A stretch of DNA of 21,972 nt from a virus. Under the pieces are notes generated by a model. It did no database searches. It was not told where the DNA came from and worked only from the letters and a program-made list of their open reading frames with translations. A program made the position numbers and the translations under genes. The stretch is taken from the IMG/VR virus record IMGVR_UViG_3300032782_000031, positions 1-21,972 of that record. One strand, written 5' to 3'. Positions 11,088 to 19,116 of the stretch are shown one piece after another (positions within the stretch are counted from its first letter, which is position 1; each line of letters starts with the position of its first letter).

Positions 11088-11792
11088 ATGCCTGAAGACA
11101 ATCAAACGACGTCTGAATCCCTGGGATGGAGAGCTGGACTGCCGGGCGATCTCCAAAAGGACGAAACCTTTTCGCAATTCAAGACGGTTGGCGATTTCGC
11201 CAAGCACCATCTTGAGGTTTCGAAAAAGGCTACCGAACTGGAGGGAAAGCTCAGCAATTATGTTCCCAAACTTCCGGATAATGCGACGGATGAGGACCGT
11301 AATCTCTATTACGAAGCTTTAGGCAGACCAAAAACCGCCAGCGAATACGAGTTTGACGGAGAGGACAAGAACGCCACCGAGTGGACGAATGAGTGGAAGC
11401 AGCAATTTCATTCTCTAGGCTTGACGAAAACTCAGGCCAAAGCATTGAGTTCCGCATGGAATACTTCGATACAGAAGATGGTCGATGCGCACAATGCTTC
11501 CGTTCAGAATGAAATGAAGTCTGCCGAAGCGAAGCTCAGAAGCGAGATGGGCGACAAGTACGATACCAACGTGGAACTGGCCAAACGAATGACCCAGAAG
11601 CACCTGGGCGCGGAATTCGATAAGACGTTCAACAATCTTCCGGCGGAATCCCGTTTCGGAGTTGTCAGGCTTCTATTGAAGGTTGCGTCATTGACAGGTG
11701 AGGATGTGTCGCCAAAGGCAGGGCATACTCAATCGGGATCCAAGGTGAGCTTTATTGAGTACGACAAGAGCCCAGCGCCTCCAAAGAGATAG
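11088..11792 (+). CDS. Capsid scaffolding/assembly protein with C-terminal SPxPP tag
   Basis: This 234-residue acidic, mainly helical protein lies directly before the major capsid gene, the normal scaffold position. The pattern SLGWRAGLPGDLQKDETFSQ, then TVGDFAKHHLEVSKKATELE, then YYEALGRPKTASEYEFDG is typical of phage capsid assembly scaffolds. These scaffolds line the procapsid and leave before or during DNA entry. Residues 120-200 continue as helices. The last 13 residues (FIEYDKSPAPPKR) repeat the tail seen on the two preceding proteins. In known scaffolds the C-terminus contacts the coat protein, so the tag may be the coat-binding element. ATG 11088 has AAGAAGGA upstream, and the nearby ATG 11084 is out of frame. 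Confidence 0.85.
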   Translation: MPEDNQTTSESLGWRAGLPGDLQKDETFSQFKTVGDFAKHHLEVSKKATELEGKLSNYVPKLPDNATDEDRNLYYEALGRPKTASEYEFDGEDKNATEWTNEWKQQFHSLGLTKTQAKALSSAWNTSIQKMVDAHNASVQNEMKSAEAKLRSEMGDKYDTNVELAKRMTQKHLGAEFDKTFNNLPAESRFGVVRLLLKVASLTGEDVSPKAGHTQSGSKVSFIEYDKSPAPPKR

Positions 11793-11808
11793 CTAAGGGA
11801 GACTCGTT

Positions 11809-12861
11809 ATGGCTGTTGATGTATCGCAATTGGGGTACAGCACATTCACCGACATCGTCGCGAATTACTCCTCGTCCGATGCCGCCGCGAGGTTCATTCT
11901 TCCAAAGCGCGTGCTTGACCGCATGACGCCCCTGGTAAGAATGTTGCCTCTGGTATCAAGCAACAATATTCTATCCAATATCGCTACCCGTACCGATTCT
12001 CTACCGGTGGCGAGTACCCGCCGCTTCAATGAGGGCATCAAGGCCACGGCGGCTAAGAACGCTCCGATCAATGATCCGATCGCCATGTTCGAGGACTATT
12101 CCGAGGTCGACAAAGACCTTTGGGAAATCCAGAATGATCCGAACGCCTGGCGGGCCGATCAGGACATGAACCATATCGAAGGCCTCTTCCAGTTGATGGA
12201 GTCCACTCTTCTTTATGGCTCTCTGGCAACCAATCCCGGAGGCTTCAACGGCCTGGCTACCCGATTCAATAATCTTGAATCCTATCCGAACGGTGATCAG
12301 AGCTGGCAGCCTAATGTGTGGAACGGCGGCGCTTCTTCCGGAAATGTCACCAGCGCGTGGATGATCGAGTTCGGTGACGATACGGTGTATGGAATCTATC
12401 CTCCAAATACCCCGGCCGGTCTGAGCATTCGCGATCTGGGAGAATCGACAAAGGAGCTGGCAAGCGCAACCGGCGCCCAGGGACTGAATTACATGTACCA
12501 GGTTCTTCGCACTATGCTGCGCTGGTACCTTGGCATTCAGATCGCCGACGAGCGGTGCGTGCAGCGGATCTGCAATATCAACCCGACGGCACTCTCGACA
12601 AATAACTTCGATGAGAACATCTTCATTCAGGCGAAGAACTGGTTGCCGCGTGCCGGCGAGGCTCCCGGTACCATCATTCTCGTCAACCGGGCGCTCAAGA
12701 CGCAGATCGATATCCGGGCGGTATCGCAGAAGATCAATACCTATTTCACGCCTCCCGGCGATGGATCGATGGATGTGTTCGGGAAAGCTGTTACCAAGTT
12801 CCAGAACATTCCGATTTACGTGGCGGAAAAAATTCTCTCGACCGAAACGGTCCTGACCTAG
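11809..12861 (+). CDS. Major capsid protein
   Basis: This 350-residue protein should build the icosahedral shell with the HK97-type fold. GGGAG precedes ATG 11809. Characteristic parts are the N-terminal helix region (ARFILPKRVLDRMTPLVRML), NDPIAMFEDYSEVDKDL, the LLYGSLATNPGGFNGLATRF element, MIEFGDDTVYGIYPPNTPAG, and the C-terminal P-domain-like KAVTKFQNIPIYVAEKIL. It belongs to the capsid type found with Bbp16-like cement proteins in podoviruses related to BPP-1. It has no long N-terminal prohead delta domain, consistent with a separate scaffold gene. Its position between scaffold and cement supports the assignment. Confidence 0.92.
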   Translation: MAVDVSQLGYSTFTDIVANYSSSDAAARFILPKRVLDRMTPLVRMLPLVSSNNILSNIATRTDSLPVASTRRFNEGIKATAAKNAPINDPIAMFEDYSEVDKDLWEIQNDPNAWRADQDMNHIEGLFQLMESTLLYGSLATNPGGFNGLATRFNNLESYPNGDQSWQPNVWNGGASSGNVTSAWMIEFGDDTVYGIYPPNTPAGLSIRDLGESTKELASATGAQGLNYMYQVLRTMLRWYLGIQIADERCVQRICNINPTALSTNNFDENIFIQAKNWLPRAGEAPGTIILVNRALKTQIDIRAVSQKINTYFTPPGDGSMDVFGKAVTKFQNIPIYVAEKILSTETVLT

Positions 12862-12870
12862 GAGACGAAT

Positions 12871-13428
12871 ATGCCAGTTACCGATGCACTTCTCTACGTC
12901 CACGGCACAGGAACTGCGGCGGGCGGAGCTATCACCAATACGTCCGGCGTAATCGGCGATGCCCTGTGCTGGGCCGGAACGAATGGAACTTCCGGATCCG
13001 TCTACAGCAACCTTGAACTGGATTTCGGACCTCCTAACGCCGGGTCCACATCCCCTTATCTAGTTCAATTTCCATCCTCTTACGAAAAACTATATAGCTT
13101 CCCTCCTGAGGTTGTTGGCGATGGCGGCGTCGAGTGGGGCCTGCACATGGTGGTGTGCCAGACCTTCAACAGCGCAACCAGCATCCAGGTGGAAATCTGT
13201 ACTTCAGCGGCAACTGCGGCGCTCTATACAACCAGTCCGCCGAACCCGATTGCGGCACGAACCTTCTCCCTCTCGCAGCTTCAGGTTGCCGGGGCGCACT
13301 ACTTTATCCCCGTCAATCAGGCGGCCGTTCAGGAATTTCTTCGTACCTACAATGCTTTGACCGGTGGAACTCCGACGCAGGGAACCGTTATCCAGTGGTT
13401 TGGCCCGAAGACTGGCGGAGAGCAGTAG
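12871..13428 (+). CDS. Bbp16-like capsid cement protein
   Basis: This 185-residue protein starts 9 bases after the major capsid gene, with GGAG before ATG 12871. The features LLYVHGTGTAAGGAITNTSG, SNLELDFGPP, GLHMVVCQTFNSATSIQVEI, FSLSQLQVAGAHYFIPVNQ and the final VIQWFGPKTGG match the Bbp16 family. Members of that family sit right after the major capsid gene and act as trimeric cement on the shell. It is beta-rich with no membrane segment. The next gene starts directly at its stop. The family call is from recognised features and position. Confidence 0.75.
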   Translation: MPVTDALLYVHGTGTAAGGAITNTSGVIGDALCWAGTNGTSGSVYSNLELDFGPPNAGSTSPYLVQFPSSYEKLYSFPPEVVGDGGVEWGLHMVVCQTFNSATSIQVEICTSAATAALYTTSPPNPIAARTFSLSQLQVAGAHYFIPVNQAAVQEFLRTYNALTGGTPTQGTVIQWFGPKTGGEQ

Positions 13429-13878
13429 ATGAAGGTGGAAGCCAAATGCATTGCCCGTGCCTGGGATAGTCAAGCATGCGTGCTTTTCTATCCCGGCGAG
13501 GTTTCGACAATCGAGCATGATGGCCATCTTGCCGAATTGAAGGTGGGAGACAAGTTCGTGTTCGAATTCGATCGAACGATGTCCGGAACCGGATGCTCTC
13601 CTGCTATCGGAGGTTTTGTTTGCCGGGTATGCAAACGTTCCTTCGATACGCTGAATCTTCTGGGAACACATACCCGTTCGGCGCACAATGATACGCCTCT
13701 TGTAAATCGGCCAGCGGACGTCGACGACGAAAAGATTCAGCTTGACGGCAGAGGAAAGAAGAAGAATAAGACATTCACCTGTAAGGATTGCGGAGAGACA
13801 GTCCCCAATCTCTATGCTCTTCGCGTTCACAAAAAGGGGCACAGACAAGCCGCCGAGACTACACCTGTCCCGGCATAG
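13429..13878 (+). CDS. Virion-module protein with two C2H2 zinc fingers (149 aa)
   Basis: ATG 13429 directly follows the cement gene's stop. Residues 1-50 form a small beta domain (VLFYPGEVSTIEHDGHLAEL, KVGDKFVFEF) like that of short proteins often found after capsid genes. Residues 63-87 and 116-139 are two classical fingers: C65, C68, H81, H86 (C-x2-C-x12-H-x4-H) and C118, C121, H134, H138 (C-x2-C-x12-H-x3-H). They are joined by a 31-residue polar and basic linker (GRGKKKNK near its end). This is close to eukaryotic-style C2H2 fingers and rare in a phage structural operon. It may bind DNA, perhaps as an internal or ejected protein, or bind a virion partner. The finger pattern is clear, the role unknown. 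Confidence 0.85.
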   Translation: MKVEAKCIARAWDSQACVLFYPGEVSTIEHDGHLAELKVGDKFVFEFDRTMSGTGCSPAIGGFVCRVCKRSFDTLNLLGTHTRSAHNDTPLVNRPADVDDEKIQLDGRGKKKNKTFTCKDCGETVPNLYALRVHKKGHRQAAETTPVPA

Positions 13879-13889
13879 GGGTAGTCGCC

Positions 13890-14822
13890 TTGAATTATTC
13901 GCAGGTAGGCATCTCGAACGTTGCGCTGAACCGGATAGGAGCCCGGGGAGAGATTGTCAGCATCAACGAAAATAGCCCGAACGCCGTTAAGGTGCTGAAT
14001 GTTTGGGATGCCGTGTTTCAGGAAGTCCTCTCCGAACGCGATTGGAAATTCGCCAAAACCAGAGCCTCCTTACAGCTCCTCTCTGCATCCTCGTTCATGG
14101 GATCCATCTCCGGAAACGTTCTCACCGTTTCCTCTGTTTCTTCCGGAACAATTGCCGCGCAGCAGCCCGTATATGGACCCGGCATTCCCATAGGAACGAT
14201 CATCACCAGCTTTGGTTCCGGCTCGGGCGGCACCGGAACGTACAATCTTAATAATAGTCTGTCGATATCTGGCGAGACTATGCAGACTGGAGCGGTTCCG
14301 CTGTACGCCTATCGCTACGCATGGGCGCTTCCCGGCGACCTCCTGCGCTTCGTTCGTCCTCACAAGAGACCAAGGGACAAGAGGCGGTTTACTTATCTAT
14401 GGGGTCCGGAGGGATGCGGATGGTACCGGCGGGAAGATCCTCCATTCTGGCCTGCAGAGCATGCTTATGTTGTCGAATCGATCCAGAATGGAACTATAGA
14501 CGCCAATGACAATCCTGCATATCAGCAGGCCGCTTTGACGGACTACGGCGGATTCTATGGACCGGCAAAGATCAACTACATTCGCCTGATTACCGACTAC
14601 ACGCAATTGATGCCCGGTTTTGTTAATTGCCTCACCTATCGCTTGTCTCAGGAATTGTCGATAGGAATCACCGAGGACAAGCAGAAGTGGCAGATCATGG
14701 AAGAGAAATACAAGGAAAGCCTGAACTCTTCCGAAGCGCAGAATGAATGCCTGGACTTTCAGGAAGACGAAGCCGGGTCGGAATCCTGGGTTGAAGCCGG
14801 AAGATACGTAAACATATGGTAA
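13890..14822 (+). CDS. Tail tubular protein A (T7 gp11-like) with an inserted beta module
   Basis: The start is taken at TTG 13890 ([20 protein letters not shown]), with AGGGG 9 bases upstream. The frame is open further left, but those residues lie inside the zinc-finger gene. The 310-residue product matches gp11-type adaptor proteins that join the portal to the tail nozzle: ALNRIG near the start, [34 protein letters not shown], and a helical C-terminus with [18 protein letters not shown]. Family members are usually near 200 residues. The extra length comes partly from residues 67-131, a Gly/Ser/Thr-rich module ([32 protein letters not shown]) shared with the next protein. Its place before the gp12-like gene fits. 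Confidence 0.85.
   Translation: MNYSQVGISNVALNRIGARGEIVSINENSPNAVKVLNVWDAVFQEVLSERDWKFAKTRASLQLLSASSFMGSISGNVLTVSSVSSGTIAAQQPVYGPGIPIGTIITSFGSGSGGTGTYNLNNSLSISGETMQTGAVPLYAYRYAWALPGDLLRFVRPHKRPRDKRRFTYLWGPEGCGWYRREDPPFWPAEHAYVVESIQNGTIDANDNPAYQQAALTDYGGFYGPAKINYIRLITDYTQLMPGFVNCLTYRLSQELSIGITEDKQKWQIMEEKYKESLNSSEAQNECLDFQEDEAGSESWVEAGRYVNIW
14088..14282 (+). repeat. Beta-rich 'GSISG' module, copy in tail tubular protein A
   Basis: It encodes [15 protein letters not shown]..., [18 protein letters not shown] and [13 protein letters not shown]. The same order of motifs occurs twice in tail tubular protein B (15028-15345). The coding DNA shares the exact 16-base string TCTCACCGTTTCCTCT with the first copy there, so the module was probably copied recently between the two genes. 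Confidence 0.8.
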
Positions 14823-14829
14823 GGAATCC

Positions 14830-17800
14830 ATGGCGCCAAAGACATACCCAGTCCGCAATGCTTTCAACTCCGGAGAAATTTCGGGTCTCGTAGATTTCAG
14901 GGACGATGTTTCGAAGTACAGTTCGGCATGTCTTACTCTCGAGAATGCAGTCCCCCTGGTCGAAGGCGGAGCCAAGAAGATGCCGGGAACATACTTCGCG
15001 GGACCGGCAACGCTTGGCGGCAGTCTCTTTACCGGTTCGATCTCAGGAACTAATCTCACCGTTTCCTCTATTCAATACGGAACCCTGCAGCCAGGGCAGC
15101 AGATTTCCGGGTCTGGAGTCTCTTCCGGGACTACGATCGTAGCCAATTCCTTTACCGGATCGATTTCAGGAACCACTCTCACGGTGACGGCAGTCGCCAC
15201 AGGATCGCTTGCAGTCGGGCAGCTTATTCTAGGACCAGGCATTGTTGGAGGAACGACAATAACAGCATTGGGAACGGGATCGGGCGGGACTGGAACCTAT
15301 TCGATAAACAACTCTCAGACCGTTCCATCGGAAGCTATCATCTCGATCACGCAAGGCCCGGGCGTCTACGTGGTGAGCGCTTCGCAGACGGTTGCAAGTA
15401 CTTCGATGAGGAGCTCCACCAGCGGAAAGAGCCGCCTGGTTCCCTTCCAGTTTTCGACAGCGCAAGGAGCCGTACTTGAATTCTCAGCCGGACTCATCCG
15501 CATCTGGGAACCTACCGCTCCGGGGCAATGGTCTCTCGGTCTGGTTGCGGCGCCGGCTTCAGGGAATTACAATCCGGCTACCAGCTACGTAAATGGGAAT
15601 GTTGTTGTTGTCGGTCCATTCTGGCAGATACGTCCATGGAATCAGACGCCCGCTGGAAGCCTATTTATCGCTACACCATATGGAACGACAAACGCTGGAA
15701 CTATTCCTATTACGCTATCGGTCAATGGATCTGATTCCTTGAGCGTTACGAAGACAGGCAGCTCTCCCGTTCAGGGAATCAACATCGCCCTGGCGAATGC
15801 CACTCCCGCAAAGAATACCGCTGCATTGATCCAGGCGGCAATCCGTGCTCTCGTGTCTCTCAACTCTTCCTCTTCGAATTATGTTGACCTGTCGCAATGG
15901 ACAGTAACTCCAGATGCTACTTATTATGCTAGCCCGTGGATAACCGGATTACCGGCACTGCCTTCTAATTTTCCTCCTAAGCCGTTTCCTCCTCGAAATA
16001 TCTACCTATGGGATAGTAACTGGATAGGGGTATGTGTATCGGCGAATCAGAATGACGAGTTTCCCCTGACGACAGCTTTCGGTGAAGTCGGGAATCCCTT
16101 TGTCACTTGGAACTCTACTTTCTGGAACGCATTTAGCGGCATCGAGTCTCCTATTCAAATTTCCACCCCCTACCAGGAAGAAGACTTGTTCGCACTCGAT
16201 TGCAGCACGCAAAGCGCGGATGTCTTGTGGGTTTTCCATCCAAACTATCCGCCTGCATCCGTTCAGAGGCTTGGAGCCAATCTTTGGCAGTACAGCACAT
16301 CGCTTCCCGGATCTAATCCAAATTTTCCGACATACCGAGGGACTACGGATGTCGTCAAAACAGGATACTCGGCACTCGGACAGTCAATTACCGCTATCAC
16401 TCAGGCGAACCCGGGAGTGGTTACGGTAAGCTCGACAAACTCATCTTTCGCGCAGGGAGATCTGATTTATATCAACCTTGTAGCGGGAATGGTCGAGCTT
16501 AACGAAGGTCAGTTCTTTGTCGATAATCCATCCTTCGATGGGAACGGTAATCTGACGTTCAATCTGAAAGATGTCAATACCGGAGTGGATGTTAACACCA
16601 CCGGATTCGTGAAGTACGTAAGTGGAGGATTCGCGGTAAAAGTTGTTTCCATGTTCGCTCAGGCTGGAGACTATCCGGCATGCGGAACGCTCTATCAGGA
16701 GCGCCTTTGCGTTGGTGGAAGTATCAATAATCCTACACAGATAAATGGCAGCGTGCAGGACGATTATCCCGATTTTATCTGCGATCCAAATGAAGACGAC
16801 TTCGCCATTCAGTTCACCCTGGTATCGAACAAGCTCGATCAGATTCTAAACATGATCGGAACCCCGAATGCGCTTGTAATCGGGACAGCCGGCGGCGTAT
16901 GGATCATGGCAGGAACCAATGGAGCATCTCTTTCGCAGACGAACGTTACCGCAGCAAAGCAGACAACCGTTGGAGTAGGCCAGGTTCAGCCACAGCTTGT
17001 CAATGATGCCGCTATCTTCATTTCTCGATCTTCCAAAATAGTTCTCTTCCTGGTATTCAATTTCGTCTCAAACCAATGGGACAATTACGATCTGACGCGC
17101 CTCAATCGCAACATTACCCTGGGATCGACGGCGGAAACTTCCGGAATCGCTCAGACCGGATTCCAGGTTGAGCCGTACCCTATTTTCTGGGCGGTGCGTA
17201 ATGATGGCCAACTGATCGGCTTGGTATTTAACCGGCAGGATCAGGTGTACGCATGGTTTCGCATCAACATGACTCAGGAGGGAGGCCTGGTCGAATCGGT
17301 AGCCGTGATTAGCGGATCAGGGCAAGAGGATCAGGTTGTCGTAGTGGTCAATAGGACGATCAACGGAGTATCGAATCGGTATATTGAATATTTTATGCCG
17401 CAGGAGCTTTTCGGCCAGCTATCGAATGCCTTTTTTGTTCATTGCGGCCAGCAATTACAGCTGGATGGTCCATTCAATATCACCGCTATCAACCAGGGGA
17501 ATCCCTGCGTCGTCACGGCGCCCGGCCATACTTTTACCAATGGAGAGTTTGTTCAGATTGCCAACGTACAGGGAATGACGGAGATCAACCAGGATAAGAC
17601 CGAGGCTTATACGGTTACCAATGCCGCAACAGACACCTTTCAGCTATCGGGAATGGACTCGAGTTCATTTCATGCTTATACCGGAGGCGGAACTGTGATG
17701 CGTGTATCGAACCAGGTAACCGGTATGAGCTACCTCGAAGGACAGACAGTAACGGCGGTTGGAGATGGCGCTTTGATTCTTGAGCCCACCACGGTTACTT

Positions 17801-18177
17801 CCGACACCGTAATGTTCCCGTACTACTGCAATCTGATTACTATCGGAATCCCCTTTGGCGTCACCATACAGCCTACCAACCCGGTATTGACTACTCAGAC
17901 TGGGACTACGCGGGGCATGAAGCAAAAGCTCGAACGGGTAACGTTGTCTCTTTACCAATCGATGGGAGGCCAGTATGGAACCGATCTCGATCACATGTAC
18001 GATATTCAATATGGACCAGGAGCGCAAGGTAAAACTCCGGCGATGTCCACATTCGAATTTACTCGCGATATCGATGCGGACTGGAGTGATCTCTCGACCT
18101 TCTATGTGAACCAAAGCGATCCTTTTCCCTTTACTTTAAGAGGTTTAGTGATGAGAATGAGCTACAACCAGGACTGA
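14830..18177 (+). CDS. Tail tubular protein B (T7 gp12-like nozzle), enlarged
   Basis: The protein is 1115 residues, starting at ATG 14830 with AAGGAA upstream. It should form the tail nozzle below the gp11-like ring. Family features include the N-terminal [20 protein letters not shown] and [20 protein letters not shown]. Further on are [36 protein letters not shown] with [25 protein letters not shown] and [12 protein letters not shown]7 gp12 is about 794 residues, so this one is long. The surplus comes from module insertions: two GSISG-type copies at residues 67-172, and two copies of an 'ITAI-Q-NP-VVT ... GM-E-N' module near residues 518-600 and 880-960. No frameshift is seen. Confidence 0.9.
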   Translation: MAPKTYPVRNAFNSGEISGLVDFRDDVSKYSSACLTLENAVPLVEGGAKKMPGTYFAGPATLGGSLFTGSISGTNLTVSSIQYGTLQPGQQISGSGVSSGTTIVANSFTGSISGTTLTVTAVATGSLAVGQLILGPGIVGGTTITALGTGSGGTGTYSINNSQTVPSEAIISITQGPGVYVVSASQTVASTSMRSSTSGKSRLVPFQFSTAQGAVLEFSAGLIRIWEPTAPGQWSLGLVAAPASGNYNPATSYVNGNVVVVGPFWQIRPWNQTPAGSLFIATPYGTTNAGTIPITLSVNGSDSLSVTKTGSSPVQGINIALANATPAKNTAALIQAAIRALVSLNSSSSNYVDLSQWTVTPDATYYASPWITGLPALPSNFPPKPFPPRNIYLWDSNWIGVCVSANQNDEFPLTTAFGEVGNPFVTWNSTFWNAFSGIESPIQISTPYQEEDLFALDCSTQSADVLWVFHPNYPPASVQRLGANLWQYSTSLPGSNPNFPTYRGTTDVVKTGYSALGQSITAITQANPGVVTVSSTNSSFAQGDLIYINLVAGMVELNEGQFFVDNPSFDGNGNLTFNLKDVNTGVDVNTTGFVKYVSGGFAVKVVSMFAQAGDYPACGTLYQERLCVGGSINNPTQINGSVQDDYPDFICDPNEDDFAIQFTLVSNKLDQILNMIGTPNALVIGTAGGVWIMAGTNGASLSQTNVTAAKQTTVGVGQVQPQLVNDAAIFISRSSKIVLFLVFNFVSNQWDNYDLTRLNRNITLGSTAETSGIAQTGFQVEPYPIFWAVRNDGQLIGLVFNRQDQVYAWFRINMTQEGGLVESVAVISGSGQEDQVVVVVNRTINGVSNRYIEYFMPQELFGQLSNAFFVHCGQQLQLDGPFNITAINQGNPCVVTAPGHTFTNGEFVQIANVQGMTEINQDKTEAYTVTNAATDTFQLSGMDSSSFHAYTGGGTVMRVSNQVTGMSYLEGQTVTAVGDGALILEPTTVTSDTVMFPYYCNLITIGIPFGVTIQPTNPVLTTQTGTTRGMKQKLERVTLSLYQSMGGQYGTDLDHMYDIQYGPGAQGKTPAMSTFEFTRDIDADWSDLSTFYVNQSDPFPFTLRGLVMRMSYNQD
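15028..15345 (+). repeat. Two tandem copies of the GSISG module in tail tubular protein B
   Basis: Residues 67-107 ([19 protein letters not shown]...) and 108-172 ([19 protein letters not shown]...) are tandem homologous modules. The second also has the [18 protein letters not shown] end seen in tail tubular protein A. This type of beta module is found as an insert in many phage structural proteins. Confidence 0.85.
16381..16629 (+). repeat. 'ITAI-Q-NP-VVT' module, copy 1 in tail tubular protein B
   Basis: It encodes [36 protein letters not shown] and YVSGG. It aligns in order with the module at 17473-17706, with a longer central part. Such GM-E-N modules recur in phage tail proteins. Confidence 0.7.
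17473..17706 (+). repeat. 'ITAI-Q-NP-VVT' module, copy 2 in tail tubular protein B
   Basis: It encodes [60 protein letters not shown]. This is the fuller form of the module and fits a common beta domain of phage tail and fibre proteins. Confidence 0.75.
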
Positions 18178-18184
18178 GGAAGGC

Positions 18185-18622
18185 ATGCAATATCAGGTTG
18201 TTCCATTGAATATCGATCATCTGGACAGGCTTTTTGCGGATCAACCTGAATCCGAACTCGTCATCCAATCCCGGCTGGCTTACCTATCTCCGGGAAGCTC
18301 CGCACTCTGCCTGCTTGAAGATGGAATTCCGGTATTCTGCGGCGGTATTGTCTCCCTCCAGTGGCACCGCGGAGAGGCGTGGATCCTTCCCAATCATTTC
18401 TTTCGATCTCACTTGAAGCTTTGCTTGAAGATTTTACGCGACCAGATGCCGCGTCTGGCTTCTCTCGGAAAATTCCGCCGGGTGCAGGCGACCTGTCTTA
18501 ACGGATCATCGGCTAAGCTGTTTTATGTCTTGGGATTCGATTATGAAGGAACTATGAAGAAGTTTGGCCCGGGCGGGGAGAGTTGCCAGATGTGGGCAAG
18601 GGTATTCGAGGTAGGCATATGA
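18185..18622 (+). CDS. GNAT-like protein in the gp13 position (145 aa)
   Basis: ATG 18185 follows GAGGAAGG, 7 bases after the gp12-like gene. The 145-residue protein looks like a GNAT acyltransferase-type fold. It has a beta region with LCLLEDGIPVFCGGIVSL, a helix HLKLCLKILRDQMPRLASLG, a strand RRVQATCLNG, then SSAKLFYVLGFDYEGTMKKF, the usual GNAT end. Similar GNAT-like proteins occupy the place of internal protein gp13 in many T7-like phages. The canonical acetyl-CoA P-loop (Q/RxxGxG/A) is not clear, so it may be a structural or non-catalytic relative. The stop overlaps the next start (ATGA). Confidence 0.7.
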   Translation: MQYQVVPLNIDHLDRLFADQPESELVIQSRLAYLSPGSSALCLLEDGIPVFCGGIVSLQWHRGEAWILPNHFFRSHLKLCLKILRDQMPRLASLGKFRRVQATCLNGSSAKLFYVLGFDYEGTMKKFGPGGESCQMWARVFEVGI

Positions 18623-19116
18623 CGCCTCAGGTCATGTCTGGCAGCATCTTTGGTCTGGGAGTTCTGTCCTCCGTGCTTACCGGATTCGGCAAGTATTCTT
18701 CAGGACAGCAACAGCAGGCAGCCTATGACTACAACGCGCAAATCACCCTTGAAACCATGCGCGACCAGGTCGAGGCGAACCAGCAGAAGACGTCGTCGCT
18801 TATTGGCCGGCAGGCGAGCTCGTATGCCGCTTCTGGAGTCGATATCGCTTCCGGGTCGCCGCTGCTCGTGATGGCCGCTACGGCGGCGCGTGGCGCCAGG
18901 CAGGGAGAACAGATAAGAGAGCAGGGAGAAGATCAGGCGGCTCTGCAGCGGTACTATGGAAAGATTGCGGCCTATAGCGGCACCATGGGAGGTATCGGTT
19001 CCTTCCTTAGCGGCATAACACAGGCTTCGACAGGGTACTATAACGCTACATCAAATCCGAAACCTTCTGTACAATCCGGCGGCGGCAATATCCCGACCGG
19101 GGGAGATTGGGACTGA
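18619..19116 (+). CDS. Internal virion protein, gp14-like (165 aa)
   Basis: ATG 18619 overlaps the previous stop, and GAGGTAGG lies before it. The frame is open for 12 more codons upstream, but inside the GNAT gene. The protein has a hydrophobic Gly-rich start (SGSIFGLGVLSSVLTGFG), a Gln/Ala-rich helical core, the conserved-looking SSYAASGVDIASGSPLLVM, a charged helix (ARQGEQIREQGEDQAALQ), and a second hydrophobic segment (YSGTMGGIGSFLSGIT). This plan matches the gp14-type ejection protein that enters the host outer membrane during DNA delivery. It lies in the gp13-14-15-16 order typical of T7-like phages, and the stop shares a base with the next start. Confidence 0.8.
   Translation: MTPQVMSGSIFGLGVLSSVLTGFGKYSSGQQQQAAYDYNAQITLETMRDQVEANQQKTSSLIGRQASSYAASGVDIASGSPLLVMAATAARGARQGEQIREQGEDQAALQRYYGKIAAYSGTMGGIGSFLSGITQASTGYYNATSNPKPSVQSGGGNIPTGGDWD

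Noticed and set aside
12001-12903. 300-residue minus-strand ORF opposite the major capsid gene
   Set aside because: It is antisense to a well-supported capsid gene and has Arg/Ile/Leu/His-rich shadow composition.
11809-18177. Diversity-generating retroelement, as in some BPP-1-like phages
   Set aside because: No reverse transcriptase, template repeat or variable repeat was seen in the window; only the capsid-gene resemblance suggested it.
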